64,000 nucleotides of DNA from Tetradesmus obliquus (lineage: Eukaryota > Chlorophyta > Chlorophyceae > Sphaeropleales > Scenedesmaceae): NCBI GenBank assembly GCA_030272155.1, contig CP126194.1:4641501-4705500 (forward strand). Direction: 5' to 3'. Shown here in pieces: positions 49,602 through 61,770 of the stretch. The position numbers were made by a program, and so were the translations under genes. Below the pieces are notes generated by a model. That model was not told the origin of the DNA. It worked only from the letters and a program-made list of their open reading frames with translations, and made no database searches. Numbering within the stretch: position 1 is the first letter of the stretch; the number at the start of each line of letters is the position of its first letter.

Positions 49602-52600
49602 CCCTCTATCTATTCGACACTGCTGTATATGGCAGCCAGGGGGCCCTGTCAGCATACTGAGATGAGGTCTCAGTCCGCCCTGCTGAATAGCCTTTTCAGT
49701 CTATCTTCACGGTACAGAACTGCCAGCCGGCAAACGCCCAGGCATGGCTTGGTCCACCACAGGCACCATGTGGCGCACCACGTGTGTGCACACACTTGTG
49801 GCTGTACTGCCCAGCTGACCATCACCATCAACAGCACTGCCGCGCCTGAGCAACACTGCGCGGCACGTGGATAAGAGGACAAACTTGGCACACATGTGTT
49901 ACAGGTACACACCACAGTGTTACAAGTGGTGGCACCATGCAAGCATGATACTCGCAGGGTGAACTGCAGACCCTCTGCAACAGACTGCCGTGAAAACTTT
50001 GCAGACGCACCTATGCCAGCAGGCAGCGCATGGGTGTTGTACAACCAGGGCCGCACGTCAGCCCGCTTCACCTTAAGGCAAGCTTGCCGGCCAGCTCAAG
50101 ATGATGCTGCGATTGCAGCAATGCCACCCAATTGCACCAACCCAGCCTGCATGTTGCATCAGATGCAGCGCCTTCACTGAGAGCTGACCAACACCACGGA
50201 GACCATACATGGTGCGCAACACAGTACTTCAGCAATTTGTCGTACTCCGAGTACTGGTACAAGTGGCATGCAGGGACAGCAAACAGCCGTATCAGGCATG
50301 GTAGCACCTGCATGCGTACATCAAGCAGAACAATTTACCACTGCAGCAAAGTGCAGGGCGCTGCCAGATCTTTGAGCAGCATGACTCAGCAGACGACACA
50401 GGACGCAGCACACGCTGATTCAGTAAGGAGCTCTGCGCACACCACATGCAGGCCTGCGCTGTAACAGCACCTCGCAGACGTCCCACTGACTGATGTGCAG
50501 TGTGACCACCAAAGTGCGGTGGCAGGCTGCCAGGTGAAGGCTTGCCACCCCCCAGAAACTGGCACAGAACACACACTGTAGGGCCTACAGTGACCCACAA
50601 AGAAACATTGGACCAAGCACCTGTGTACACATCAGGTACCCAGGAGCTGAGCGCTGCTCAGCACTGCCAGTGCAGTGCTCCAGAGTCAAAGCAGCTGTGA
50701 GGATATGTGCGTGCGGCAATGCAAGCACCAACACGCGACACATCCCACGACACTCAGCAGCCGTCACAGCCCCTTCCTGACAGTTGAAACGTAATCAAGT
50801 CAGCATGGTGTCCAGCAGATTTTCATTTCCAGCAGCAGTAGTCAGCTGCAAGCGGACAGCCTGGGATCCTAGCAGACAGGCAACAGCATGCCAGCCGTGG
50901 CGGCAGTTCACCACGACAGCGTGACAGCTGTGCACTACATCTGCTGCACTGCACGCACTGCAATCATCGCACACACAGTCGTCGCAGGAGCTAGGTACCA
51001 TAAATCATGAGCAACGGCGCGTGGCAGCGTCTGACACTGCAAGCACAGTAGGTGCGGGAGGCTCAGCAGAACATACGGCTGAGGCCACAGCGATAGAAGG
51101 CAGCACCGCTGCTACTTTGCCAGACACCGCTCCCGTATTCAACCAACGAACACCAACACCGCCACCTTCCAAACCATAAGCGACATGTGGCATGCGTACA
51201 AAGCAGCAAAGCCCAGCCAAGCTCATAAGGCTGTGGACAACAGCAAGTCTGGTACAATGCAGCCAGCTGCAGCTGCCTCAAGTATGCCGCACATTACCAC
51301 TGACAAGGAACGACCGATATCTTCACACACATTCAGCATGCAACATCACCTGCCGCAGTCCAATCACAGCAGCTGTGCCGTGCTGAGATAGGGACAAACG
51401 CAGGGCGCAGATTCTCCTGACAGAGGCCGGAGCCAACTGCCAGGGCCACACAGTAAAGCAAGCAACTTGTTGAGCTTGAAGGAGTGCAAGAAGCTCGTCC
51501 CTCCGCTCACCATTTAACAGCCCCAGCAGCTGCCGCACATCTCTGGCAACAGCTGCTCTGGTCACACTTCTGTGTGCACCCGCAACAGTGTGTGAGGGTG
51601 GCTGCGCCACACACGAGGGGATGGGAAGGGCCGCAGCTCACTCAATTTATTGCCCTGCTTGCTCGGCCATTGTGCAGCAACTGCAGTCAAAATCAGACAC
51701 ACGCACGGTGTCCAGAGGCGCGGTACACAGCGCCGGTCAACACGAAATCCTACCAACACACAGCCGAGAGGACACAAACACAAACGGCGAGTAGACCCAT
51801 CACACAAACTCAACCTCATAGCTGTTGGAACACTCTACTTGGACTGCCATCTATCATCAACTGCACTGCAGAATGTCCCACACAGCTGAGTGCAACCCAG
51901 GAAAGTAGCTGCATCACTGGGTAATACACCTGAGACCAAACGAAGGCACTTGGGCAGGCACTAACGACATGCTCAGCACAATACAGCACCTGTATGCAAT
52001 CTCACTGTCAACAACATGGGCAGCTAGCACCACGCGTTTGGAAGGCGCAATATAATAACGATATAGCGGGCCCCCCTCACACAATCAAGCAATCAACCCT
52101 ACCGAGAGGTGCTGCAGCAGCAACACTGCTCTGAACAACACTGTCAGTGGCACTGCACACACATACACACACAAAGTCCTATTGTACTGTACTGTGGCTA
52201 TGTGCCTGCAAAAGACACCAGAGCACCCAACAAAGATCAGAAAAGCGTGCAAGTATTACGAGGATCAAGCCCAACCAACAACAAGCGGCCTGTGATCAAG
52301 CAACAACAGGCAAGGCTGACAGGACAGCAATCGCCCATTCATGCAAAGTGGCGCTGCGAGCGGAGGCTGTGTCTGTGAATGCAATGCGGCAGGCACGAGA
52401 CAAGCCGGTGCATGCAATCTGGTATCACACAGCAGCACAGCGGCAGCAAGAGAGGTGGCAGCACAACACGCCAAAACAGACCCCTGCAGTTAGTACTAGA
52501 AAGCCTGGCTAGTGCTCGGGCGATCAAACACAAGGCACTGCTGACGGCCTTTTAAAGGACGGCAACACGCCTGTGACGAGTGGCAACCAGTGCAAGCAAT

Positions 52601-55105
52601 GGTGGCTGACAGTGCCTTCAACACCACAGCAACAACCCCGACAGATCCCTAGCTTGCCTACAATCAAGCAGCACAGGTGACACAACAGATCCGACCTCAG
52701 GTGCACACGCACACTCATCATCTTGTGCTGCTGCCAAGGACAATGAAGAGCTCAACCAACCCCTGACCTGTTTATGATGCAAGCCAGCAATCGCTGCGGC
52801 TGCGGCCACTGCCAGTATAAATAAGAGTGGGAGCTCAATACATGGGCAGCAGCATGCTCACAAGCCACCCAAAAGGCTCTTGAGCACAGCAGAAGCTAAA
52901 CACAACAGCGAGGTCGCGAAAGTGTGCCGCACTGCGAGCACACAAGCAGAGATCTTGTCCAAAGCAGCGAGCTGCGTCACCTCATGCATTCCAGCTGCAT
53001 CCAGCACGCAGCTTAAGCAGCAGGCTGTGTGGCATGTCATAGCCAGACATGCGAGCAATAAGTTGACACCTTTTGGGGATGCAAGGCTGCATCCCGGGCA
53101 GCGGTGCTGTCAGCACGTAGTGGCTGCCGCTGCAATGCATTGCATTGCAATGCAATGGGGAGGCCCCCAAGAACTGTGCCGGCCCTGAAGTGTGCAAATA
53201 CACGTAACGAAGCAGCCGCACATTCTCAAGATGCACTATAGGGCAGGCTCTTGCCTGCCTGCATAATGCTCTGCTGGGAGGGCAACAAGCGCAAGGGCTG
53301 CACGCGCTCAATGTGTCACATGCTATGCCACAATGTGTCACATGCCATGCCACACTGTGTCACATGCTATGCCACAATGTGTCACATGCCATGCCACACT
53401 GTGTCACATGCTATGCCAAAATGCGTCACATGCTATGCCACAATGTGTCACATGCCATGCCACACTGTGTCACATGCTATGCCACACTGTGTCACATGCT
53501 ATGCAATAATGCGTCACATGCTATGCCACAATGCGTCACATGCCATGCCACGCACCGTGTATCCAACGCCGGCTGTTTCCCAGAAAGAGGCCCAGCCAAG
53601 GGGCCAACAAAAAAGCTGCTCACAGCACATCCCTCAGGCGGTTTGAGCACCAGGCGGAGCACCTCAACAAAAGCGACAAGTGGCGGCTGTCACGTCCATT
53701 CATTCCATCCCGGAAAGTCAACAGACATACGTGCCTGATTGAAGTAACCGGGTGTACATGTACCTCTGCAAACAGGCTGATGCTGCAGGGCACTACTGAC
53801 ACGTTGAGATCCGTCAACTGATCCCACGTGCAGCATTGCTCTTTCGGTCAACCAGACAGCTAGCCAGCAAACCGGCCGCACCTGCACACACTCACAACTG
53901 GTTTGGTAGCATACGCACAAGTAAAGTAGCAGTAGTGCCAGGCATGCTCATTGATAGCAGTGGTTTTTTCAGCGCGCGCTGACATAACCTTGCAGGCACC
54001 ATGTAATCCTATGCACGCGACACAAAAACTTCATTCACGGTTGTTCCAAAGGTGATACGACGCGAGACACGAACAGCTGCGGCAATGCACACACCAAGAG
54101 ACAGTGTGCCAGTCGACCTCAAGGTGCTGCATCAGCGCTGCATGCACGTGGATAGTTGTGCCTGTGCTGAAGACAGCACCCCAGATGAATGTTCTCGGCA
54201 GATGGCAGAAGACAGCTTACACGCATGCCCAAATTCTGCCTATCTCTCAATGCTGAGAGGTGCGCCAGGCTGTCAACCGCACAGCCGTGCACACTAAAAG
54301 GATCCGAATGTGCACAGTGCTCGGTAAACAAAGTGCACCCAGAGGCAGACGAAAGCCCCCCACACATACATCAATGTGGCACATGTGTTGGACCTGCGCC
54401 TGAAGCCTGGCAGCAGCACAAGCAGCCACAGGCGGGTGGACTCAGTGTGTCTGGCTAGCTAGCACAGCACTGTGCTGTTGAACATTCAGCAATGCAACAA
54501 CGGCATACGGCATTGATCTGGGAATAACACAGCTTTCAAACAACCTTGGGACATCAAAACACAACACGTAACGAGGGCGACACGGCTGTAGTGGTTGAAT
54601 ATGTGTTCCGGCGGCGTAGGCTGCACGCCGCCCTCAACCAACCCCTGCACCTCTGTGCAGGCAATCGTGTGCATTCGTGCCTGGCCGCGACGGCAGCAGC
54701 AGAAAATGGACAATGACATGCACTTCCTGTTTCGTGCATCACAAGCGTAGACACCAGGCTTCGCTTTCAACACGTCACAGCAAGCGCAAGTACATTCAGA
54801 GAGACACGTGTTGCAGTCCAAGTGACCCGCTGTTGAGAGCAGCATGCTAACACCCACTGCCAAGCAGCAACATTGAAAAGTCCCGACCGATTTCATGCGG
54901 TATGCGATGAGCTACTCATGGCATTCAAACACTCGCAACAATCAACGGGAGCACACACCAACACTACACAACCAACTGCACCTGTTGGAACTACACCCTG
55001 CACCTGGACACGTGTAACATCTGCGTAACACAAAACCAACAAGCAAACAAGCCGCATTCCTCGTGGCTTGTTGACTGCGGAGCCTGCTGCTGGTTTTCCG
55101 GCTGT
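49602..55105. other. A+C-rich region without a convincing gene
   Basis: About 5.5 kb with many short open frames but no recognisable domain, no splice-consistent model and no RNA gene that I could find. The plus strand is A+C-rich throughout. Contains the 22-bp array at 53310-53553. It could be long non-coding transcript from the minus strand or plain intergenic DNA. Confidence 0.4.
53310..53553. repeat. 22-bp tandem minisatellite, about 11 copies
   Basis: Unit ATGTGTCACATGCYATGCCA plus CA, with variants at a few positions (T/C in GCTATG or GCCATG, A/C at the unit junction, TGTG/TGCG). TGTGTCACA is a near-palindrome. Because 22 is not a multiple of 3 the translated reading is an artefact. 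There are no spacers, so it is not a CRISPR array. Confidence 0.95.
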
Positions 55106-55225
55106 TCAGCTTGCCTTGTTGTGGGGCTGCTGGCGCCCAGGACGCAGCAGCAGCAGCAGCAGCAGCACGCAGGCTAGAGCAGCCCCGCACAGCACCGCAA
55201 ACACCAGCACCTCCTGTGCTGTCAT
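55106..55225 (-). CDS. possible 39-residue single-pass membrane peptide
   Basis: A short ORF starts MTAQEVLVFAVLCGAALACV, runs into seven Leu, then RPGRQQPHNKAS and stop. The hydrophobic stretch of about 22 residues followed by Arg residues is a good membrane anchor, and its codons (GTG, CTG, GCG, TGC) match the genes here. No family was recognised, and the seven Leu come from a CTG run, which could arise by chance in this genome. It sits in an otherwise gene-poor stretch. AAG|GCAAGC near the end could be a GC splice donor, so this may be one exon of a longer gene. Confidence 0.35.
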   Translation of the reverse strand: MTAQEVLVFAVLCGAALACVLLLLLLLRPGRQQPHNKAS

Positions 55226-56787
55226 GCTGCACATTGCGCCTGCTCAACAAAGCGCAGCAGAACCAGTGTGGAGGAGCTGCTACAACCCAAATCTTCAGTG
55301 CCGAAGTCAAACAGGCCGCAATGCAGCGTGCATGCAGACACTTCGCACCCTATCCTCCTGCCGCGCAGCAACAAACCAGCCCTGCTACAACCCAAATCTT
55401 CATGAGACCAGCATACAGCGGCTACCGCATCCCACAGCTGGCAAGAGGCAAAAGCAGCCTGCAAAGTAACATCACCTGCACACGTGCTGGACGCTGTTAG
55501 TCAACCGGCCCATGCATATACCAGCACATGCTGTTTGGCAGGACAGTTGCCGGCATGGCGGTGCTGTGCTGTTTCAGGCCATGCAAGCGACGTATGTGCA
55601 GCTGTGCCAACCCGATTAACCAAAACAGCGTCGCCACACTCCACACAAACATGGCCAATCCTACTACTGGAGTCTTGCTCTACAAAAGGCGCCCCACCCT
55701 TGCAGCATGCAATGTCCTGCAAGCAGCTGGCGGAAGGGTACACATGCCGCAACTGTTGAATTCACATTCAGTGGCAGTGTATAGGTGAGGCTGTCGCTGA
55801 AAAGGTTTAAGCACGCAGCAGCATGCTGGTAAATCTGGCCAGGCTATGCCGGCAGCACCAAACAAAAGCCAGGCTGCAAGAGAGCTGACATGCTGTGAAT
55901 GTTTGTGGGGATTTGTGCGTGTACTGAAAAACAGTGCATGCTTTGGTTGGTGTTGGTGAAAAAAGGTTGGGGGAAAAGCCGGCTCACAGTGCCTGGCATG
56001 CGGCAAACCACCATAGGAGCTTGCAGCATTGCATATGCAGGAAGCCACGCAGGCGTAAGAGCGCGCCTGCACAACACACCTGACACTCCTGTCGCAACAC
56101 TCGTAGCAACAGCCGCCGTTTCCGCACATTGCACTACGGGATTCGCCTCTGTCTGTCACCCTACAAAACGCGCGCAATGCCATTGCAGTGCAACACACGG
56201 CACTAAACAGCACGAGCTGCTTTCCCACACCACAGATACACATCTGACTGTTGGCTGTGAACAGCAGCGCTGCACATGCAAGAGGCACCACAGTCACCTA
56301 GTTGTGCAACAATGGCAGACACTCGGCGCTTCTCACCCTGCCACACTGCTGCTTAGCTGCCAGCATATGGCTGCAATCCTCCCTTCAGATCAACTCGGCC
56401 GGACAGATCACAGCTTGACCTACCCGCCAACCCCCCAAACACTGCCTCAAAGCCACGGGTGTTATACATATAGCTTTCAGGTTGAGGTTATACAGGTTGA
56501 GGCTATATGGCCAGGCGACTGATACCCGCGCTTCAGCGCCCCTCACCCGACCCCACCTCTCCCACGATCGCAGACGTCTGTTAGACGCGCTACAGCAGGC
56601 GGCGCACCGCTGTCGCAAACGCACAGTCAGGCACACTGCATACTCAGCAAGCACCCCCGAAGAAAAACCGCAATCGCCCACCTATTGTCATGCAAAAAAA
56701 ACCAATCGCCCACCAACCGTCACGCAAAAAAAACCCGCGATCGCCCACCAACCGCCACCCACAACAAGTGTCCAAACTCAGCTACAC
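55226..56787. other. intergenic, no supported gene
   Basis: A+C-rich. CTACAACCCAAATCTTCA occurs at about 55280 and 55388, a local duplication of roughly 110 bp period. The long minus-strand open frame at 55680-56297 has Cys-rich, random-looking content and was not accepted. Confidence 0.4.
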
Positions 56788-56792
56788 TTACA
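56788..56792 (-). terminator. TGTAA poly(A) signal of the RRM/KH-like gene
   Basis: TTACA on plus, about 97 nt past the minus-strand stop at 56889. Confidence 0.5.
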
Positions 56793-56888
56793 GGCATGTG
56801 CACATCCCATGCCATGTAAGCTGTTAAGTGAGGGGGCCATTGATGGTGCCAGGACTCACATGTGACTACCCTCGCTCTGTTGCCCAGA

Positions 56889-59616
56889 TCAGCAGCGCGT
56901 CAATGATGCAACCAGCTCACGCGCAACCTCAACCTGCTCCTGCCTGCCAGCAATACACAGCCCCAGCGGCAGCGGCCCGCGATCTACAATGCGCAGAGCA
57001 GCACCCGACAGCCTCTCAACAGCATCAAAGCTGCCAGCCGCCAGCGCGAATGCTGCTGGCTGCAGCTCCAGGAGCACCTCAACAGCCCTGCTCCCAGCTG
57101 CTGCAACACGTGCTGCTGCTGCTGCTGCTGCCTGTGCTGCTGCTGCCTGAGCAGCAGCAGCATGCTGCGCTTGGGCCTGGAAGCTGCTTATTGCCCGGGG
57201 TGGGGCCATCACAGGAATGTACTCTGGTGCAGCCTGCAGCGGCTGCTGCAGGTGCATGTGGCCTGCAGGAAACGTCAGCCGGCCGTCTGGCAGAGCTGGC
57301 GTGCGTGCCGCTGCTGCAGCAATGGCAGCGGACAGTGCAGCAGTGACGGTAGGGTCCACTGCTGCTGCCGCCGCCCGATGCGGGTGCTGGTCGTGCTGCT
57401 GCTGGAGCAGCATCCAGTCAGCGGAAGGGATGACATCCAGTAGCCGCATTGCATTGCTGCAGCTGCTTGCAGCACCAGCGGTGCTGCCGCTAGCAGCAGC
57501 TGCAGCGACCAGAGAAGGGCCGTCAAGCCATGCCTGCTGCTGCATTGTCTGCTGCTGCTGCTGCTGCTGCTGCAGGGAGTCTCGCACCAGATTGAGGTAG
57601 GAGACCTCCAGCTGGGGGTTGAAGCTGGCAGCCATATTGGCAGCATCTGAGCCCTGGCTCAATGCAGCGCTGGCTGCAACAGCAGCTGCAGGCTGGCGCA
57701 GCAGCAGATCGGCGCCAACAGGCGGTAAGTTCACACTCCTGCTGCCACATGCAGCGCCAAAAGGGCTGGCAGCTGCTGCTGCTGCTGCTGCGTCGACGCC
57801 ATTTGCTGTGCAGTGGCTGCTGCATGAGCAGCTCATGAGGCTTGTTGGGTGGCTGCTGCTGCCGCTAAAGCTGCTGCTGCCCATGCTCCAGCTGCTGCTG
57901 GCGTGCAGACTCCTCCAATTGCTGCTGCTGCTGCTGTTGTTGCTGATGCTGCTGTGCACGCCCCAGCTGGCTGCTGGTGCAGCTGTGCTGCCGCTCCTTG
58001 CTCCTTGCGCCAGAGCAGCGAGCCACTGCATGTTGGATGCAGCTGCAACTGCAGGTGACGCAGTGCACACTTCAGGAAACGGCAATGAGCCTGAAACAGA
58101 TGGAGACCATAGCGGTGGAAGCCACTGCTGCCTGTTGTCGTGGCAGGTAGCTGCTGCCGCTGCCGCTGCCGCTGCTGCAGGTGGCGCTGGGGCTGATCAC
58201 CTGCAGACAGGGAAGCACACCCCGCGCAGCAGTGCAATGTTGTCAATTCATCGTGAGGTCTGATGCAGTTGCAGGCGGCAGAATGCAGCACCGCATGCAG
58301 GTTTAACAGGAAGCCTTGCAAACACTCTGTGAAGATTGATACAGCATTTGGGCCTGCAAAGTCAGATCGGCCTCGGCGACGAGCTTGGCGGATCAACAGC
58401 TGCGACAGGTGACATGGCATACATACAACAGCTGCGGCACGTGACCTGCTGTGCATGAGAGCAGTAAAGCTTGTGGCAGCCCACCTGGCCTGCAGCTGTC
58501 AGGGGCACCAGCTGCAGCTGCGTAGCCACACAGGGCCGGGCATGCAGCGTCTGCACTGCTGCATCGTACACGTCAGCCCAAGGCTCCTTCGAATTATGGG
58601 CAGCCGGCCTGCTGCTGCTGCTGCTGCCACGGTGGTTGGCAGCAGCTGCAGGCTTGCCCGCATCCAGCTTGTTTGCGGTGCCTGTGTTGTCCTTGGGGCT
58701 TGAAGTGTCGCTCTTGCAGTCGACCTGTCTCTTGGCGTGCCTGAGGTTGGGGCGCTTGGTGTGCGTGCCTGCAGGACAAAGCATAGGGCAGGAGGTGGCA
58801 GGTGAGTGGCCAGCTGTCTGTGGGCAGACACAGAACCGTGTGAGTGTGAGTGTGCGTGCTGTGCTGTCTGCGTCCCTATTGAGTGACAGCACATGGGGTG
58901 CATCTGCTGCTGCTGCTGCTGCGACTGGCACTGTTTGAACAAGCTGTCCGTCAAGGGACGGTAGTCGCTGCAAGCGGCTCCCGGACGTACCTGCTGCGCC
59001 GTTGCGCTGCTGTGTTGCAGCCAGCCTGCAAGGGTCCAGCCACTCAATGACCATAGGGGCCTCACTGTCTGGCCACATGTGCTTGCCATGCAGGGCTGCC
59101 AGCGCAGCAGCAGCAGACTCGTGGCGCGAGAACGTCACAACACCGCAGCCTGCAAGGACAGCCGGCAGAGCAGCAGCTGCATGTCGTGACAGAGCGGTCA
59201 GACGCTTCGGGGTGCTTGCTGCGTGGTGCTGACCAACAGGCGCGCTGCTGTTAGGTTGAGAGAAAGGAGGCGCAGCGCAATGCAGTGAAGTGTAGGGCTG
59301 CGCTGCCGTTAGGTGTACCAGCCTGTGGTGCGCTGTGCAGCACATGTGCAGCCTGACAGCTTCAGTGCGGGTGCTAGCAGCAGTCTTACATAGTATCATC
59401 GGCGCTGCACGTAACATCCAGCAATCTTACTGCAATCACACCATATGTCCTACTGCAAGCATGCGCCAATGGGTGGCTTGTCTTTGCTGGTCTAGCAGTT
59501 GCCCAACGCTTGAACAGGTTGAGGCTGGTGACCGTCCCATAAGACTCGAACAGCGACTGCAGCTCCTCCAAAGTTATCAGTGGAGGGCAGCGTGCAAAGA
59601 ACACCGACTTGGCATC
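56889..59616 (-). CDS. RNA-binding protein: RRM plus C-terminal KH-like domain, 5' end unresolved
   Basis: Exons consistent in phase: 59442-59616, 58991-59149, 58485-58768, 56889-58025, about 584 residues; the first exon lies between about 59620 and 59860 and was not resolved. The first two exons encode an RRM: KSVFFARCPPLITLEELQSL (RNP2 and helix 1), then TYGCGVVTFSRHESAAAALA (RNP1 and helix 2) and PMVIEWLDP (beta4). A low-complexity middle (poly-Gln, poly-Ala, Ser) follows. The last about 65 residues (VERLSGAALRIVDRGPLP, LCIAGRQEQVEVARELVASL) match the second half of a KH domain, but the GXXG loop is not clear, so nucleic-acid binding there may be lost. The join to the last exon (acceptor ATGCAG|TGG at 58025) is the least certain. 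It probably acts in mRNA regulation; the target is unknown. A KH gene lies 3.7 kb to the right. Confidence 0.7.
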
Positions 59617-60300
59617 CTGCAAGACAGCATACAACGACGTAGCACAGTGTTCCTGTGAGGGCCGGTCAGGTTGGCTTCATCGGCCAAGCGGATGGCACAC
59701 CGCAGCAGCTTCAAAAATAACCACGAAAAGAAAAAGTTAGTGGTGCTGTGATCTGCTGGTAACACTGCTTTACAGCAGGTGTCACTTGAGGTGGCGGGAA
59801 GGGGCCAGAGATGGCATACAGCGTCTTCTGCTGAGCTTGGCAAACCACATGTAAGACTTATGTGCCATATACAGTTTTCAGCCGACGTGGCTGCATCTGT
59901 TTGGGGAAATCAACAAAATTGTGTGATTCACAACTTCCCACCTCTCCACACGACGCTTCAAGGCAGGCCCCCACGGCGTCTTCCACAGCGAGATCTAGCT
60001 CAGAGAGATCTAGCTCAGAACTGTTTAGGCCCTCGCTGCACGTCATGCCGCTTGCCAACGAGTCAAACGTCCTCCCACAGGTGCCTACGACACTCCAGGC
60101 TGCCCCATGTGTACCAGAGCAGAGATGCCGGCTCGAAAACAATAACCTTTAGAATATCAAAACGCACTACACGGTTCAGACGTGTGTCAATCAGCAAGAA
60201 CACTACTTGTGGCAAGTTGGTTTGCACGTCGCCGCTAAAAATTCATTCCGTGTCAATTCATCTAGCCTCAATCCGCCGCAAAACGTAGTTTGCTGCTGCC
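59617..60300. promoter_or_regulatory. probable first exon and promoter of the RRM/KH-like gene
   Basis: CTGTATATGGCACATAAG on the minus strand (about 59855-59875) holds a TATA-like sequence; the missing first exon should lie just left of it. A 15-bp direct repeat (AGATCTAGCTCAGAG) lies at about 59991-60020. Confidence 0.35.
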
Positions 60301-61031
60301 TAGTATCCGCTAATTGGCTCAGAGTATGTCACTCGGGCGGTAGCACAGCATCGCCGCAAGCCCTGGCTGACCTCAAGTGAGACCTGCGTCGCCATGATTT
60401 TGCTAAACGAAGTATCTTCACAACTGTGTTGCATCGTGACCGCGCTGCTAGCTTACTGGCCTTCCTGAAGCAGTCATCGTGTGGTGGATTTCAGTGAAGA
60501 TCATGTTGCAACAAGTGAGGCGTAGACAATCAGCTGCTTGCACGCCAACAGAGCTGTCTATGCACCGTGGAAAGAGCGATAAGCATGCCGTGGCAGCAAA
60601 TCAACACAGCTCCAACAAACCCACTGGCTTGGAGGCACTTTGCTGCCATGGTTGGTGCAAGCTGCTGCCAACACTTGTTGTGGCTACATAGCCTTGCCAG
60701 TTTGGTAATTTAATGCTGTATGTGAAGCAAGGTGACTGTCGCTTGCTCCTTTACATAAGAGTGTCGCGCACGGCCACCTTTGATGGGAGCGGGAGCACTC
60801 TGCCTGCCAGGGCCTCTGCCGGGCATTGCAGAGTTGCAACCAAAAAACATGGCAGCATTCAGGTGCATGCGCATGGACACTGGTACACATCATGTCGCAG
60901 TGTGTGAGGTGTACAGCTCACTATTGCGACACCACTTCACTGAGGAGTCAGTGCTCCTGACCTTCGCCCCAACCCGCAACAAGGCGGCACGCCCGACGAG
61001 TCGCAACACACATGCGTAACACAGTGCATGA
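60301..61031. other. intergenic, nothing recognised
   Basis: No domain, RNA gene or repeat identified. It lies between the RRM/KH-like promoter and the GNAT 3' end. Confidence 0.4.
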
Positions 61032-61036
61032 TTACA
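61032..61036 (-). terminator. TGTAA poly(A) signal of the GNAT gene
   Basis: TTACA on plus, about 165 nt past the minus-strand stop at 61198. Confidence 0.5.
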
Positions 61037-61197
61037 GGGTCGACGCACACCACGCAACTGCAGTAAAATACTCACAGTACAGTGTACGCCGTGTGCAGAG
61101 GCATCTCCAAATGTTTGAGGCACTGCTCCTGGAGCTCAGCCAATGTTCGAGCCCCACAATGCAACTTGGCGTCAACACATCACTGGGCTGGTCACAT

Positions 61198-61735
61198 TCA
61201 CCGAGCCCAGCGCATCACGGGATGCAGCCCGTGCCGGCCGACTTGCTGCATGCCCGCCTTGGCGAAAAAGTCTGCCACGCCCTCCCCTGCAGCCTGCGCA
61301 GCCAGAGGGAGCCCGTCCTGCTGCGCAGCCGCCACAGCAGCCTGCAGCAGTGACAGGCCCAGGCCCCGCCCTTGCGCTGCAGGCGTCACCCCAATAATCG
61401 CCACCTGCAGATACTCCCCAGCATGCCCTGCGCTGCTGCTGCTGCTGCCGCTGCTGCTGCTGCTGCTGCTGGGCTGCTGCACTGCCGAGAGCCCTGCCTC
61501 ATATGCCTGCTGCACCCGCTGCATCATTGTGGGCAGGCTGTCCTGAGGGATGGCTGTCAGCATCTGCAGGCTGCCTGGAGTGAGGCTAAATGGAGTGGGC
61601 GTGGCCCGCACATCTGCCGCAAGCGACGCAAACTGGCAGCTGCGCAGCAGCACTGCGGCGCCGCTGCCGCACTCCGTCACCAGCAGCACGGGCTGATCCT
61701 CAAAGCTGTCCAACATCATGCGACTCAAGCCTGCA

Positions 61736-61770
<35 letters not shown>

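Noticed and set aside
53310-53553. Regular repeat considered as a CRISPR array
   Set aside because: Units are directly adjacent with no spacers and the context is eukaryotic.
49602-55105. tRNA, snRNA or rRNA genes in the gene-poor regions
   Set aside because: No cloverleaf with conserved A and B boxes and no rRNA-like stretch was recognised, though a covariance-model scan could not be run.
55680-56297. 205-codon minus-strand open frame
   Set aside because: Cys-rich, no domain, no codon bias like its neighbours and no conserved splice pattern; consistent with chance in A+C-rich DNA.
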